64,000 nt of DNA from positions 208,822,250 through 208,886,249 of the forward strand of contig CATIUR010000001.1 of NCBI GenBank assembly GCA_949592205.1. Reading direction: 5' to 3'. Under the pieces are notes generated by a model, which was not told the origin of the DNA, ran no database searches, and was given only the letters and a program-made list of their open reading frames with translations. This document shows, piece after piece, positions 53,626 through 63,732 of the stretch. Source of the DNA: Helichrysum umbraculigerum. Lineage: Eukaryota; Streptophyta; Magnoliopsida; Asterales; Asteraceae. Every line of letters starts with the position of its first letter. Position 1 is the first letter of the stretch. A program made the translations under genes and the position numbers.

Positions 53626-53916
53626 TTATGCGGAATGTATTCTTTGTCTATAAACTTTAATCCTTTCTTTAAAATCCAAAATTTCGTGTTCTTGTCTTGA
53701 TATTGATTGTAGACACAAATTTATAAGATTTATTTTTTCATTTATTGCGTTTTGTTTTTCAGATTTTTGATACATTATTAATAAATGTTTTCTATGTGTT
53801 TTTAAGACATTCATAATTAATTGTTTATTTCTTGTTGCTAGTTCTAGACTTTCTAGAGTTGATTCTATTAATCTTTGTGTATAATAGTTTCCTAATCTTA
53901 ACGGACCCTTATCCAT
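53626..53916 (-). CDS. small helical ORF next to the primer site, left arm
   Basis: 96 codons, identical to 54113-54403 in the right arm. Helical, charged, with two coiled-coil-like segments and no known motif. Its stop lies 4 nt before the primer site in viral sense. Function unrecognised; by position it corresponds to an ORF II-type gene. Confidence 0.55.
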   Translation of the reverse strand: MDKGPLRLGNYYTQRLIESTLESLELATRNKQLIMNVLKTHRKHLLIMYQKSEKQNAINEKINLINLCLQSISRQEHEILDFKERIKVYRQRIHSA

Positions 53917-54009
53917 TATAATTTAAACTAAATTTTTATCTTTTTCTTTTTATTTAAAATAGTGACGGTTTTAGCGACACTTATTTTCCGTTGCTATTAC
54001 TACTTAACC

Positions 54010-54019
54010 GTCTTAACCT
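54010..54019. other. centre of the palindrome
   Basis: The spacer gtcttaacct separates arms that begin ...attactacttaacc and ggttaagtagtaat.... The 90 bp on each side before the first ORF (with agtgacggttttagcgacac) may be non-viral. Confidence 0.85.
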
Positions 54020-54112
54020 GGTTAAGTAGTAATAGCAACGGAAAATAAGTGTCGCTAAAACCGTCACTATTTTAAATAAAAAGAAAAAGATAAAAATTTA
54101 GTTTAAATTATA

Positions 54113-54403
54113 ATGGATAAGGGTCCGTTAAGATTAGGAAACTATTATACACAAAGATTAATAGAATCAACTCTAGAAAGTCTAGAACTAGCAACAAGAA
54201 ATAAACAATTAATTATGAATGTCTTAAAAACACATAGAAAACATTTATTAATAATGTATCAAAAATCTGAAAAACAAAACGCAATAAATGAAAAAATAAA
54301 TCTTATAAATTTGTGTCTACAATCAATATCAAGACAAGAACACGAAATTTTGGATTTTAAAGAAAGGATTAAAGTTTATAGACAAAGAATACATTCCGCA
54401 TAA
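54113..54403 (+). CDS. small helical ORF next to the primer site, right arm
   Basis: 96 codons (starts MDKGPLRLGNYYTQ), identical to the left-arm copy. Predicted mostly helical; no recognised domain. Confidence 0.55.
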   Translation: MDKGPLRLGNYYTQRLIESTLESLELATRNKQLIMNVLKTHRKHLLIMYQKSEKQNAINEKINLINLCLQSISRQEHEILDFKERIKVYRQRIHSA

Positions 54404-54407
54404 AAAA

Positions 54408-54420
54408 TGGTATCAAAGCC
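54408..54420 (+). other. caulimovirid primer binding site, right arm, one change
   Basis: TGGTATCAAAGCC; G to A relative to the left arm and to the tRNA complement. Confidence 0.8.
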
Positions 54421-54482
54421 AGAAAGCTAAAGAACTGGAAATTAAAACCTACTCTAGATAAGTAATAAATAATACATTAAAT

Positions 54483-54737
54483 ATGAGTGATCAATTACGA
54501 GTTTCAGAGCAAATGAAAATAGTGATTGAAATGTTAAAAGAAAATATGAATGAAATAAATAAGCTAGAAGCTAGTCTAAAACAAATTAAAGATAATATAG
54601 AACGATACTCTATACAAGGTTTAGAGTCAACCGAAGCACAAATGTTATCACAAAAGTACCTAACAAAACAAGATTTATACAATTTCTTTAAGAAAACAGA
54701 AAACGTTACAAATCTAGAACCACCTTTTAGAAAATAA
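54483..54737 (+). CDS. virion-associated-protein-like ORF, right arm
   Basis: 84 codons, identical in sequence to the left-arm copy: coiled coil, then PPFRK end. Its stop codon overlaps the coat start (taATGg). Confidence 0.5.
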   Translation: MSDQLRVSEQMKIVIEMLKENMNEINKLEASLKQIKDNIERYSIQGLESTEAQMLSQKYLTKQDLYNFFKKTENVTNLEPPFRK

Positions 54738-56110
54738 TGGATGATATAGATAAACTAACTAAATTGGTAGAAAAATTACAATTAGAAAACGTAAAAATGG
54801 CCATAGAAGATGAAGATAAACAAGGAATTATATATGGATTCGATAGTGATGAAGAAGATCCAACATATAGAATGGCAGGAAATGATGATAAAAGTGATGT
54901 CACACCACCAAGGAGCCCTAAAAGACAGAGATCACCATTAGATGAAGGACCAAGTAGCACGTTTAAACAAAAAATGGAAAATAGTTATAAAAATTATACT
55001 TATGGAAATGGATATACAGAAAATAACGGAAAATTAAAAAAGAATATCCCACCAAGATATCAAGAAAAAGAAAGAAATATTATTGAAGGAATTTTAAATA
55101 TAGATTGCGCTACAAACGCAGAAGATTTAGTGCTAGTATGGATAAATAGACTAAAATTACTTATGCAAACAGATGATGATTCTGTAAGTAATTTAACTAT
55201 AGGAAATTTTGCTGTATACGTAAAATACAAAACCTCAGGAACTATAGCAGATTGGATAACAAATACACCTATAAACACTACTGCAGAACCAGGAGATACA
55301 TCTAAAGAATCAAAATTAATATTCTTAAATGCTTTAGCACAAGCTATATTTAGTGAATTCTTTGGTTATGGACCAGAAGAAGCTAGACAAGAAGATAAAC
55401 CTAATGTAATAAGAATATTAAGTAATATGAAAATATGTGATCCATGCTATTTAGAAAATTTCTTCTGTCAGGTAAAAGAAAATTATTATAAGGTAGAAGA
55501 CAGAACAGGATTACTACAAATAGTTCTTAGTAAACTACCTTACCCAATGACACAGTATATAGAAAAACAAATAAATGATCCGGGAAGAACAAATCGTGAT
55601 CAAACCCTAGGATTACTAGAAAGATATGCCAAAGAATATAGACAACAACTATGTCTAAGAAAAATAGAAAAAACATATGTCAGACAGGTAAACCCAAAGT
55701 GTTGCAAACAACTAGACGACGTCCCGCAAGAATATGGATGTTCAAAAACCTATAAAAGGTACTATAAAAGAAAGAAAAAAATATATAGGTACAGACCTAA
55801 AAAGCATTATGAAAGAAAATGGAAACCAAAATATAAACGAAGATTTAGAAAAAAATTTAGTTATGATAAACAGAAACCATGTCCAAAAGGAAAAAAGAAT
55901 TGTAGATGTTGGAAATGCCAAGAAATAGGTCATTATGCTAATGAATGTCCACAAAAGGACAACCAGAAAGATAAAAAACTAAAAATGATATATAGTTTAG
56001 GTTTCGAACCTATAGAAGAAGAATTCAGTGAAAATGAATCAATAGATTTTGACACTTATAGTTTAATCAGTGAAACTGAAACCGAATCAAGTACATCTAG
56101 CGAAGAATGA
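54737..56110 (+). CDS. caulimovirid coat protein, right arm
   Basis: 457 codons, open. Same layout as the left arm: acidic N-terminus, capsid core, lysine/arginine/tyrosine-rich stretch, CCHC knuckle at 391-404, acidic C-terminus. It differs by E to G in the CPK-KK segment just before the knuckle. It ends overlapping the Pol start by 4 nt, which suggests reinitiation on a polycistronic RNA, a strategy the family supports through its transactivator. Confidence 0.85.
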   Translation: MDDIDKLTKLVEKLQLENVKMAIEDEDKQGIIYGFDSDEEDPTYRMAGNDDKSDVTPPRSPKRQRSPLDEGPSSTFKQKMENSYKNYTYGNGYTENNGKLKKNIPPRYQEKERNIIEGILNIDCATNAEDLVLVWINRLKLLMQTDDDSVSNLTIGNFAVYVKYKTSGTIADWITNTPINTTAEPGDTSKESKLIFLNALAQAIFSEFFGYGPEEARQEDKPNVIRILSNMKICDPCYLENFFCQVKENYYKVEDRTGLLQIVLSKLPYPMTQYIEKQINDPGRTNRDQTLGLLERYAKEYRQQLCLRKIEKTYVRQVNPKCCKQLDDVPQEYGCSKTYKRYYKRKKKIYRYRPKKHYERKWKPKYKRRFRKKFSYDKQKPCPKGKKNCRCWKCQEIGHYANECPQKDNQKDKKLKMIYSLGFEPIEEEFSENESIDFDTYSLISETETESSTSSEE

Positions 56111-58158
56111 GTTCGAAAAACAGTATATTCATAAAAGTAAAATTATTTAATAAAGTTAGACTTGCATATGTCGATACTGGGGCAACTATATGTTTAGCCA
56201 TGGAAAATCTGCTTCCAGCAAGATATTGGAAGAAGACATCTAAAGCTTTAAGAGCCACTATTGCAAATAATAAAACTATAACACTAAATGAAAAAGCTAC
56301 AGGATTAGTTTTCTTAATAGAAGGAAAAAGATTCCCTGCACCAAGTATATATAAACACAACGCAGGAATACCTTTAATTATAGGAAATAACTTTCTACGC
56401 AGCTATTTACCATTCACGGAAATGATAGATACAATTAGTATAATGTGTCCACAATTAGATGGACAAAAACAAGAAATTATAACTACAAAAATTTATACAA
56501 CTCTAGAACTTGTTAGGGGGGGAATAATAAGATATATAAATACATTTTTAACTAATGTATTATTTATACACATAGAAAACCAAGTAGAAACTATATTAGA
56601 AAATATATGTAGTCAAAACCCATTAGACCCAGATAAAAACAAAAATACCACTATAGTTCATATAGAACTAAAAGACCCAACTCAAGAAGTAAATGTAAAA
56701 AACACGATACCATACACAGAAAAAGATGTTGAAGAATTTAGAGAAGAAACTAATAAACAACTAGAAATAGGAATAATTAGATATTCAAAAAGTCCACACA
56801 GTGCACCCGCATTTTATGTAGAAAACCATAACGAAATAAAAAGAGGAAAAAGAAGGCTAGTTATAAATTATACTGCTATGAACAAAGCTACTAAAGGAGA
56901 CGCCTATAATTTGCCAAGACAAGATTATATTTTCAACAAAATTAGAAATTCAGAATGGTTCACAACGCTAGATGCAAAATCAGGATTTTTCCAATTACGT
57001 CTTGACGAAGAATCAAAACCTCTAACAGCATTTAGTTGTCCTCCACAAATGCATTTTGAATATAATGTTATGCCCATGGGATTAAAACAAGCACCAAGTC
57101 AATTCCAACGATTTATGGACTTTAATCTAAAAGGTCTTGAAGCAATATGTTTAGCATATATAGATGATATTATTATTTTTACTCCAGGAACAAAAGAAAA
57201 CCATTTAAAAAATGTCGCCAAGGTTTTAATACAACTTGGGGATAAGGGAGTGATTTTAAATAAAGAAAAATCGAAAATTTCTTTACAAGAAATCGAATTT
57301 CTAGGAATAAAGATTTTAAAAGGTGGATTCATTGAACCACAAAAACATCTTTTAGAAAAAATACATGAATTTCCAGATCAACTAAGCGATCGGCAACAAA
57401 TACAAAGATTTCTCGGATGTTTAAATTACATTGGAGAAAAAGGATTTATAAAAAATCTTGCAAAAGAAAGATCAATATTGCAAAAAATGATTTCAACAAA
57501 AACTCCATGGAAATGGAATGATTTAGCCACTTTGGCTGTTCAACGCATGAAAAATATTTGCAAAAATCTACCAAGATTATATACAGCAAAGAAAGGTGAT
57601 TTATTAATCTTGAACACTGATGCAAGTAGTACTACTTGGGGAGCAATCCTTCAAGCAATACCAAATGCATATGAAGATTTCAAGACTTATATCACTGATA
57701 ACAAACCATCGGATCTTAAGAATTTTCTTAAGAATTATGATGAATTTAAGACAATAAGGATCGAAAGATCAACAAAGCAGCAAGATACAGATATTTCATC
57801 TGAAAGGCAAAACGAATCTGAAAAGATCAACCAAAAACAACAAGTCTTGTTATCCAAATGGATCTCAGGAACATTCAAACCAGCTGAGCAGAATTATACT
57901 GTTCATGAAAAAGAACTTTTAGCATTTATAAATTCTTTGAAAAAATTAAGAATTGATTTACAACCAGTTAAATTCATTTTTCAAACAGATAATATGTATG
58001 TAAAAGATTTTATTAATGTTAAGCTCAAAGAAACTTACAACAAAGGAAGACTTTTACGATGGAGCTTAGCAATTCAACAATTTGATTTTATTGCCATTCA
58101 CATCCCAGGCAAAACAAATTATTTAGCAGATACACTCACAAGGGAATGGAGGCGTTAA
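56107..58158 (+). CDS. caulimovirid Pol (protease, RT, RNase H), right arm
   Basis: 683 codons, open. The protease active site is YVDTGATICLA (21-31) with flap-region LIIGNNF (90-96). RT begins about 205 (VEEFREETNKQLEIGIIRYS), followed by FTTLDAKSGFFQLRLD, VMPMGLKQAPSQFQRFMD and YIDDIIIF (351-358). RNase H has TDASSTTWGA (504-513), VHEKELLAF and FQTDNMYVKDF, and ends HIPGKTNYLADTLTRE. About 75 residues of charged sequence separate the first and second RNase H motifs. It replicates the genome through an RNA intermediate. Confidence 0.9.
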   Translation: MSSKNSIFIKVKLFNKVRLAYVDTGATICLAMENLLPARYWKKTSKALRATIANNKTITLNEKATGLVFLIEGKRFPAPSIYKHNAGIPLIIGNNFLRSYLPFTEMIDTISIMCPQLDGQKQEIITTKIYTTLELVRGGIIRYINTFLTNVLFIHIENQVETILENICSQNPLDPDKNKNTTIVHIELKDPTQEVNVKNTIPYTEKDVEEFREETNKQLEIGIIRYSKSPHSAPAFYVENHNEIKRGKRRLVINYTAMNKATKGDAYNLPRQDYIFNKIRNSEWFTTLDAKSGFFQLRLDEESKPLTAFSCPPQMHFEYNVMPMGLKQAPSQFQRFMDFNLKGLEAICLAYIDDIIIFTPGTKENHLKNVAKVLIQLGDKGVILNKEKSKISLQEIEFLGIKILKGGFIEPQKHLLEKIHEFPDQLSDRQQIQRFLGCLNYIGEKGFIKNLAKERSILQKMISTKTPWKWNDLATLAVQRMKNICKNLPRLYTAKKGDLLILNTDASSTTWGAILQAIPNAYEDFKTYITDNKPSDLKNFLKNYDEFKTIRIERSTKQQDTDISSERQNESEKINQKQQVLLSKWISGTFKPAEQNYTVHEKELLAFINSLKKLRIDLQPVKFIFQTDNMYVKDFINVKLKETYNKGRLLRWSLAIQQFDFIAIHIPGKTNYLADTLTREWRR

Positions 58159-59492
58159 AGCTTACTATTCAAGAAAAGCAAGAAGGACTCAAGGCAATCA
58201 TCTCTCAAAACCAAGAGAAGATCAAACAACTACAAAAAGAAACTGCAATAATTCAAAAAGAATATGAAGAATTTGCACGAACAATCGAGTTACTAAAGGT
58301 TGCTGAACAACAAACCTCAGGAATTTCCAGACTAGAAACAGTTACTGTTCCAATCCTTTCCGGGGGGGGTGAATCCAGTAATACAAAAGAAGCAAAAATT
58401 GAAGCAATCAAAGAACATTTCAAATTTGATGAAGAAGAAAAAGCCAAGGCATTTTATGTTATATTCAATGGAACAAACCAAGGAATATACGATCATTGGA
58501 GCAAAGCAGCTATGTTTATCACCGGCAAAAAGGGAATTGTTCATCAAAAGTATAATAGTTTAAATGAAGCCAAAAAAGCATTTGAAGAATATAAGGCAAA
58601 CGAAACTTATGCCCAGAAGCTAGCTAGTCCAAAAAACAAAGCAAAAGAAGCCATGCCAGAAGAAAAGAAGCTACCAATTCTTGGAAAAATTCCAAGAACA
58701 AATTTAACAATCAGTGGAATACAGACAAAGCAGCAGATTGAAGACAACAAAAGACTCACAAGAAAAATCATGGAAAAAGAATATAATTTTCTTTTAAATT
58801 ATAAAGAAACAGATAAAGAAACCAGCATTTACCCAATTGATACAGGTTTCCAAGGTCCAAAAGCAATAGTTCTTCCGGAAGCAGATCCGTTAAAAACATA
58901 CCTAATGTTCCAATCAGGAATTATTAGCTGTGTTTATTTCAAAGGTCAAGATTTATTCAGGTACTTTCCAATCAGAATGAAAACTGCAATCAATAATGTC
59001 ATCAACAAAATCATCAAGGACAAAGAAGGTTTTCTTCGCATCTTTGGAACTATTCCAGAGTTTAATGAAGAAGGAGAAGTTACTCAGGCAGCAATTCAAT
59101 TATGTCAAATAGGTGTTAGTAACAAAAACTATCCTGCAATGGGTTCAGGACAATACCAAGGAGACGAACTAGATTATTTAGGAAATAATTATGTCCTCAT
59201 ACTTAACAAAGGAATTAAGGTCGAAGGAAGAATTAATTATGCAGCAGAATCAACACTAATATGGAGCCACCAAGCTAAACAATCATCTGAGCTTGACAAA
59301 AAGATTCTCAAAGACTTCATAACAAAGGCAATGTTCAACAAGTTCAATTTTAGCAACCATGTTAAGGAATATCTTTGCTACAGATTACAACAAGAATATC
59401 CAGAAGACCATACATGTGTGGGGTGCGAAAAGACAAGTAGCAGTGAAGATGAGGCAATTATTGAAGACACAAACGTAAGCGCTTACGTCTAA
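58146..59492 (+). CDS. caulimovirid transactivator/viroplasmin, right arm, open
   Basis: 448 codons, overlapping Pol by 13 nt. An N-terminal coiled coil (1-58), then the viroplasmin-type domain at about 101-150 (AFYVIFNGTNQGIYDHWSKA, KKAFEEYK), the fold also found at RNase H1 N-termini. A large C-terminal domain ends with paired cysteines CVGC and an acidic tail. The family protein forms inclusion bodies and allows reinitiation on polycistronic RNA. It has a run of eight G at 58362-58369. Confidence 0.85.
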   Translation: MEALKLTIQEKQEGLKAIISQNQEKIKQLQKETAIIQKEYEEFARTIELLKVAEQQTSGISRLETVTVPILSGGGESSNTKEAKIEAIKEHFKFDEEEKAKAFYVIFNGTNQGIYDHWSKAAMFITGKKGIVHQKYNSLNEAKKAFEEYKANETYAQKLASPKNKAKEAMPEEKKLPILGKIPRTNLTISGIQTKQQIEDNKRLTRKIMEKEYNFLLNYKETDKETSIYPIDTGFQGPKAIVLPEADPLKTYLMFQSGIISCVYFKGQDLFRYFPIRMKTAINNVINKIIKDKEGFLRIFGTIPEFNEEGEVTQAAIQLCQIGVSNKNYPAMGSGQYQGDELDYLGNNYVLILNKGIKVEGRINYAAESTLIWSHQAKQSSELDKKILKDFITKAMFNKFNFSNHVKEYLCYRLQQEYPEDHTCVGCEKTSSSEDEAIIEDTNVSAYV

Positions 59493-59780
59493 AAGCACTT
59501 GCCAAAAAAGTCAAAAAGATGTGACTCTGTCACATGCTGTTACCCACTATGTAAATAAATAATTGTACGTTGTGATAAGATTTCTTATCACAATATAGGT
59601 GTGTATGAGTCGGATGATGTTGACATCCACTATGTAAGAGTCTATATATTGAGAGGATATCTCTCATTTATAGGTACGCTTAATTTCGAAGTCAAGTACT
59701 CTTTCTTACAATCTTGTAAGATTACTCTCTTGTAATATATTTCCCAATAAATATCATGTTTATAATTTAAGTACAAGAAG
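59493..59780 (+). promoter_or_regulatory. caulimovirid promoter and poly(A) region, right arm
   Basis: TATA box TATATA at 59643-59648 and poly(A) signal AATAAA at 59746-59751, about 100 nt apart, as in family members where the signal lies shortly after the cap site. Upstream palindromes: ATGTGAC-tct-GTCACAT (59519-59535) and TTGTGATAAGA-tt-TCTTATCACAA (59570-59593), candidate activator sites. Confidence 0.65.
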
Positions 59781-60041
59781 GTGTCATTAAAACAAATCCG
59801 TAAGGATTTAACAGGAAATAAGAAAAATATACTACTTGTTTATGAGTCTAAGTTTGAAGAAGGAAAGATTTCCTGGAGCCCTGGAAAACCGTCGAGAAGT
59901 CCGTCAAAGCTAGGGAAGCGTCAAGGACAAATTCCGGTGTTGGGTTGGAAATTCGGTTCAAACAACAGCCATCATAAGAAAGTCAGGTATATTGATAATC
60001 CTTATAACTTGTTAAATTCTGAGGAAAATTTCATATTATAA
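59781..60041 (+). other. leader ORF without ATG, right arm
   Basis: 86 codons from GTG; identical in content to 47985-48245. No methionine codon. It may be leader sequence or a spliced segment. Confidence 0.35.
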
Positions 60042-60056
60042 AAGATTTTAATAAAA

Positions 60057-60467
60057 ATGAAAAGTTTTAAAATATCATTAGCTACGCAAAACTATAATCA
60101 ATATCATGTTATAGGAAGTATAAATAATCAAATAATTGTCATAATAATAGATACAGGAGCATGTAGTAGTTATATAAGTCCAGACATAGTAACCGAGGTA
60201 TATGATTCAATTGAATGTGATCATGAAAAAATAGACACTAAGTTAACAACGATAGAATTAATATTTAGTCAAGAATTAAAAATAAAGATGGAAATACCAG
60301 TAGATAATGGAAAGAATCTAAAAAATAAAAAGATATTATTAGGAATGAATTTTCTAGAACAATTTGATTATGAAATAAATAATAGAGAAATAATATTAAA
60401 TGGTTTTAAAATACCAAGAATAAATTTATATTATAAAGATATAGAAGAAAATATTAAATATGTCTGA
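60057..60467 (+). CDS. second retropepsin-like ORF, right arm
   Basis: 136 codons, open. IIIDTGACSSYIS (left arm: ILIDTGAC...) and ILLGMNFLEQF. The aspartate of DTGA is kept in both arms. It ends overlapping the movement-protein start. Confidence 0.7.
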   Translation: MKSFKISLATQNYNQYHVIGSINNQIIVIIIDTGACSSYISPDIVTEVYDSIECDHEKIDTKLTTIELIFSQELKIKMEIPVDNGKNLKNKKILLGMNFLEQFDYEINNREIILNGFKIPRINLYYKDIEENIKYV

Positions 60468-61399
60468 AGAATATCAAGATATAGAAAACATAGAAGAAGC
60501 AGGAAGTTATATATCAGATGTATTATTAAAAAAGAAAATAGTAACAAAAGTAAAAAAACCATGGAATACTAAATTTAAAAGAATCAGAAGGAATAAGTAG
60601 ATCATTAATCGAAAGATTAAACAGAGAAAATATAATATATTATGGAATCATGCAAGGAGAACAGAATGTTAAAATAGAACAAGCTAATAATAAATTCCAG
60701 GCACCAGTAGTTCAGATAAATCAAATAATAAAAAGACTACAAAAAATAAAAGAAGAACATAGAAAGAAGATAGGATATATACATATTAATGTAATACAAA
60801 TAATAATAAGATCAACTTTTAGAGAAGGAATAAAAACCCCAGTAGAATTAAAAATTGAAGATAACAGAATAAAACAAAAACAATATAGTTTATTAGGAAG
60901 CATAGAAGGAGATTTAGGATATGGAGTAATAAAATTTAATATAGCATTACAGTATCCAATACCTTTAGAAACAAGAAAAATAGATAATTGTATAGGAGTA
61001 ATATGTAATTTTAAAAATAAAGAACTAATGGAAAATGGTGAAATACCTTTAATAGTCAATTATAGAATAGCCTACGCGCTAAGTAATAGTTCTTTAAGCA
61101 TTCAGTATAAAAATCTAGATAGATTATATACAGAAAAATTATTTAATGAAACAAGTACTTTAATACAAGAAGATAAGATACAAAGAGAATTTTTAAGAAA
61201 TCATAGTAAAAGATTTAAACAATTAAAGTTAGGAAATATAATAGGAGAATCAAGTCATTCAATAATTCCTAGAATAAATGAAGAAATAGAAGCACCTATT
61301 AGAAAAACTAATTTATATAAGGAAGACCAACTGGATAAGCTAAAAAGTCAAGTCGAAGAATTAAGTTCAGTAGTAATTAATCTTAATAATAGAATATAA
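60460..61399 (+). pseudogene. caulimovirid movement protein, right arm, frameshifted
   Basis: Starts at ATG 60460. A run of seven A (60552-60558) shifts the frame about 31 codons in. The 30K-type core stays open from 60650 to 61399 (IHINVIQIIIRSTFREGI and following). The left-arm copy has six A and is open throughout. Confidence 0.85.
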
Positions 61400-61401
61400 A
61401 A

Positions 61402-61506
61402 ATGGAATTAGAACGATATAAGAGAGGTCCATATAAAAAGAGAAAAGAAAGAAGAACAACTAACGAAGAATTAGTCGATATGATTGAAGATTTAAAGGAG
61501 CATTAA
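61402..61506 (+). pseudogene. small coiled-coil ORF, right arm, truncated
   Basis: Only the first 33 or so codons remain. The deletion joins gatttaaaggag to cattaaaaat and creates an early TAA. The left arm retains all 121 codons. Confidence 0.8.
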
Positions 61507-61656
61507 AAATAAAGTAAAGGATATTAAATATAAAGGTTGACATTAAATAACATATTAAATAACGTATTAAATAACGTTATCTTTCGTCGTTAAAAATAAA
61601 CGGAAATCACTTATTCGGTGTTCGGTTTAAACCGAATGAACACCCCTAACCAAGAA

Positions 61657-62330
61657 CGAGGGTACTTTAACATTAAGGTACTTTAACATTTTATTTAATG
61701 TTAACACAAATAGCTTCAATTAATGATTTCTTAAATTGCTCTCCACAATCGTCCGTCAAACCGTAAAAAATTTCTCCATAGGCATTATAATATGGAGTAA
61801 ATAGCTTCATTTAATGATTTCTTAAAACACAAATAGCTTCAATTAATGATTTCTTAAAAAACTTCTCAAGTTGAACTTAATTTATTATATGGAGTAAATT
61901 ATAATATCTTCCTTTAGTATCCCTTTTGTACAAATTTCTCCATAGGCATATTCTACCAGATATAATCTAAAACTTCATGCACCAGATTCATATATTTCAT
62001 CCACAACCATCCATGCAATCCTTTGAATACCAACATAAACCCGAAAGATGAAATCGACTATAAGCCAAATACAAAATTAAGTAAAACCATCAAGATAAAC
62101 CTGAAAGATAATTTTTAAAACCCGACATTAATTGCTTTTATAAATAAAAGATAAAGTCCTTGGTAGAAAATGGAAGAGGAAAAAGAAAACATGACCATAA
62201 CTCACAAACAACACCATTAATAATTGAACTTAATTATAAAAAAAGTAATCATATATACAAAAGTTGTAAATGATTAGAAAATCCTAAAGATTTATAAGAT
62301 GATAATTGGTGATGATATTGGTTAAGGAGA
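61657..62330. other. non-coding flank
   Basis: AT-rich, with a repeated ttaatgatttcttaaa phrase (61719-61860) and no gene. Confidence 0.6.
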
Positions 62331-62339
62331 TAGAAAGAA

Positions 62340-62472
62340 GGGTGGTAATTCATATACCACTTTTTTTTACCATACACCACAAACATGTTTTACAGTTTTG
62401 TACAGTACAACATCATGAAACATATTTGGTGGTGTACGGCTAAAAAGAGGCAGTGTACGAATCATCACTCTC
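62340..62472. mobile_element. Mutator-like MITE
   Basis: 133 bp with degenerate inverted ends of about 45 bp (ggtaattcatatacca..., accatacaccac / ggtggtgtacgg, ...tgtacgaatcatc). It is flanked by the 9-bp repeat tagaaagaa (62331-62339, 62473-62481), the Mutator target size. The duplicate is purine-rich, which weakens it. Confidence 0.55.
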
Positions 62473-62481
62473 TAGAAAGAA

Positions 62482-63732
62482 TGAAAGATGGTTAGAGAAT
62501 AGTAAAGAGGATAATGATCACAGCATATCATAAAAATGCATTATATATCTTCGGTTTAGTGATTAACAGTTGGATACAATAATAAGATCAATTAAAAGAC
62601 AAAACCACCCTTCAAAATTTGCATGAGATGTTAAATTATCATGATTTAATGGTTAAATTACTTTTTTACCCCTCAATACATCATGATAAATTACCATTTT
62701 GGTTTGTTGATTGATATAAGGGATAATATCAAAATGTAATAGTCTCTAATAAGTCAAGACTTATACATTCAATATCGAGTCAAAGGTTTGGACCTATTTC
62801 TTGAATTGTCACCTCGTACAAAATTATTCTATGCCTTTCATTTCTTTATATTTCTTTTTGATAAATAAAAATGCAATATGTTACTCCTCCATATAGCCAT
62901 ACATACATGAATGTCAAACTCAAGTGAGACCCACTCCCGTTAACCATATATATAATTCTCAATAACCAGTTTGAAGACATTGTAGCTCTCCGAATATGAT
63001 ATCGTTATCATATATATTCTTTATCAATGAATCGTTTATGCGAAAACGAAAATAAATACAACTATTTTAACTTATTAGCTTTCCTATAAGACACCATTAA
63101 ATCTTCCAAGATTGCAAAATCCGCATATTTGAAGAGTTATCACTATCAAATTTTGGATCAAATCTACTAGTTTGTCTTAGAAACAACTCTTGATCTTCCA
63201 TTTTTGTAAGTAGCAAAAATACGTACCGAAAATGTATTGAATATGAATATGAGGGACCCAAGAGGAAGATAGCAGGATATTGGAAGGGGAAAACAGTAAG
63301 AACATAATCCTGTTTGTAGGCTTGTTGTGTCTCTTTCAACTGATCTTCCTCTTTATTGCCAATATCTGACTGAAAGTTACATTTGCTTCACCACCCTTTT
63401 TATCTTTTGTTGCTACCAAAGAAGGCTAGCTATTGGTTTCTACTCTTCATACAACTTTTTTTTTTAAATTACCTTTTTTATATTTTATTCCATCACATTT
63501 TCTTATATTCTGTACTTTATTCCATCATTTTTTCTTACATTCTGTACTATTCTGTACTTTTCCCCATTTTTTAAATCAAAAGTGCTATGGTGAGTAATTT
63601 TGGGGGATATGGAGAAACAAAGCCTATATATTATCTTTAGAACATGACAAGGGTGTAATTCTAGTTTTTTTAATAGTTGAGGGACTGATAATGAAAGTTT
63701 TAACTATAAACCATATTTAGGTGATCGAGATT
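62482..63732. other. non-coding flank
   Basis: AT-rich, with a T-rich stretch at 63450-63570. Open frames (63097-63339, 63383-63574) are low-complexity and unsupported as genes. Confidence 0.6.

Larger units (their letters stand above)
46062..61648. mobile_element. 15.6-kb inverted repeat of an endogenous caulimovirid with hAT-like ends
   Basis: Arms 46062-54009 and 54020-61648 are near-identical reverse complements around a 10-nt spacer. Each arm holds about one viral genome, read outward from the centre. The outer ends are TAGGGGTGTTCATTCGGTTT and its complement, flanked by the perfect 8-bp duplication accaagaa (46054-46061, 61649-61656), the target size of hAT elements. The right arm lacks about 317 bp present on the left (46211-46527), removed between two ttaaagga words. 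The virus is Caulimoviridae: reverse-transcribing, with movement protein, CCHC coat protein, PR-RT-RNase H without integrase, and a transactivator. A separate-ORF layout with transactivator resembles Caulimovirus and Soymovirus; the genus is not assigned. Confidence 0.85.
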
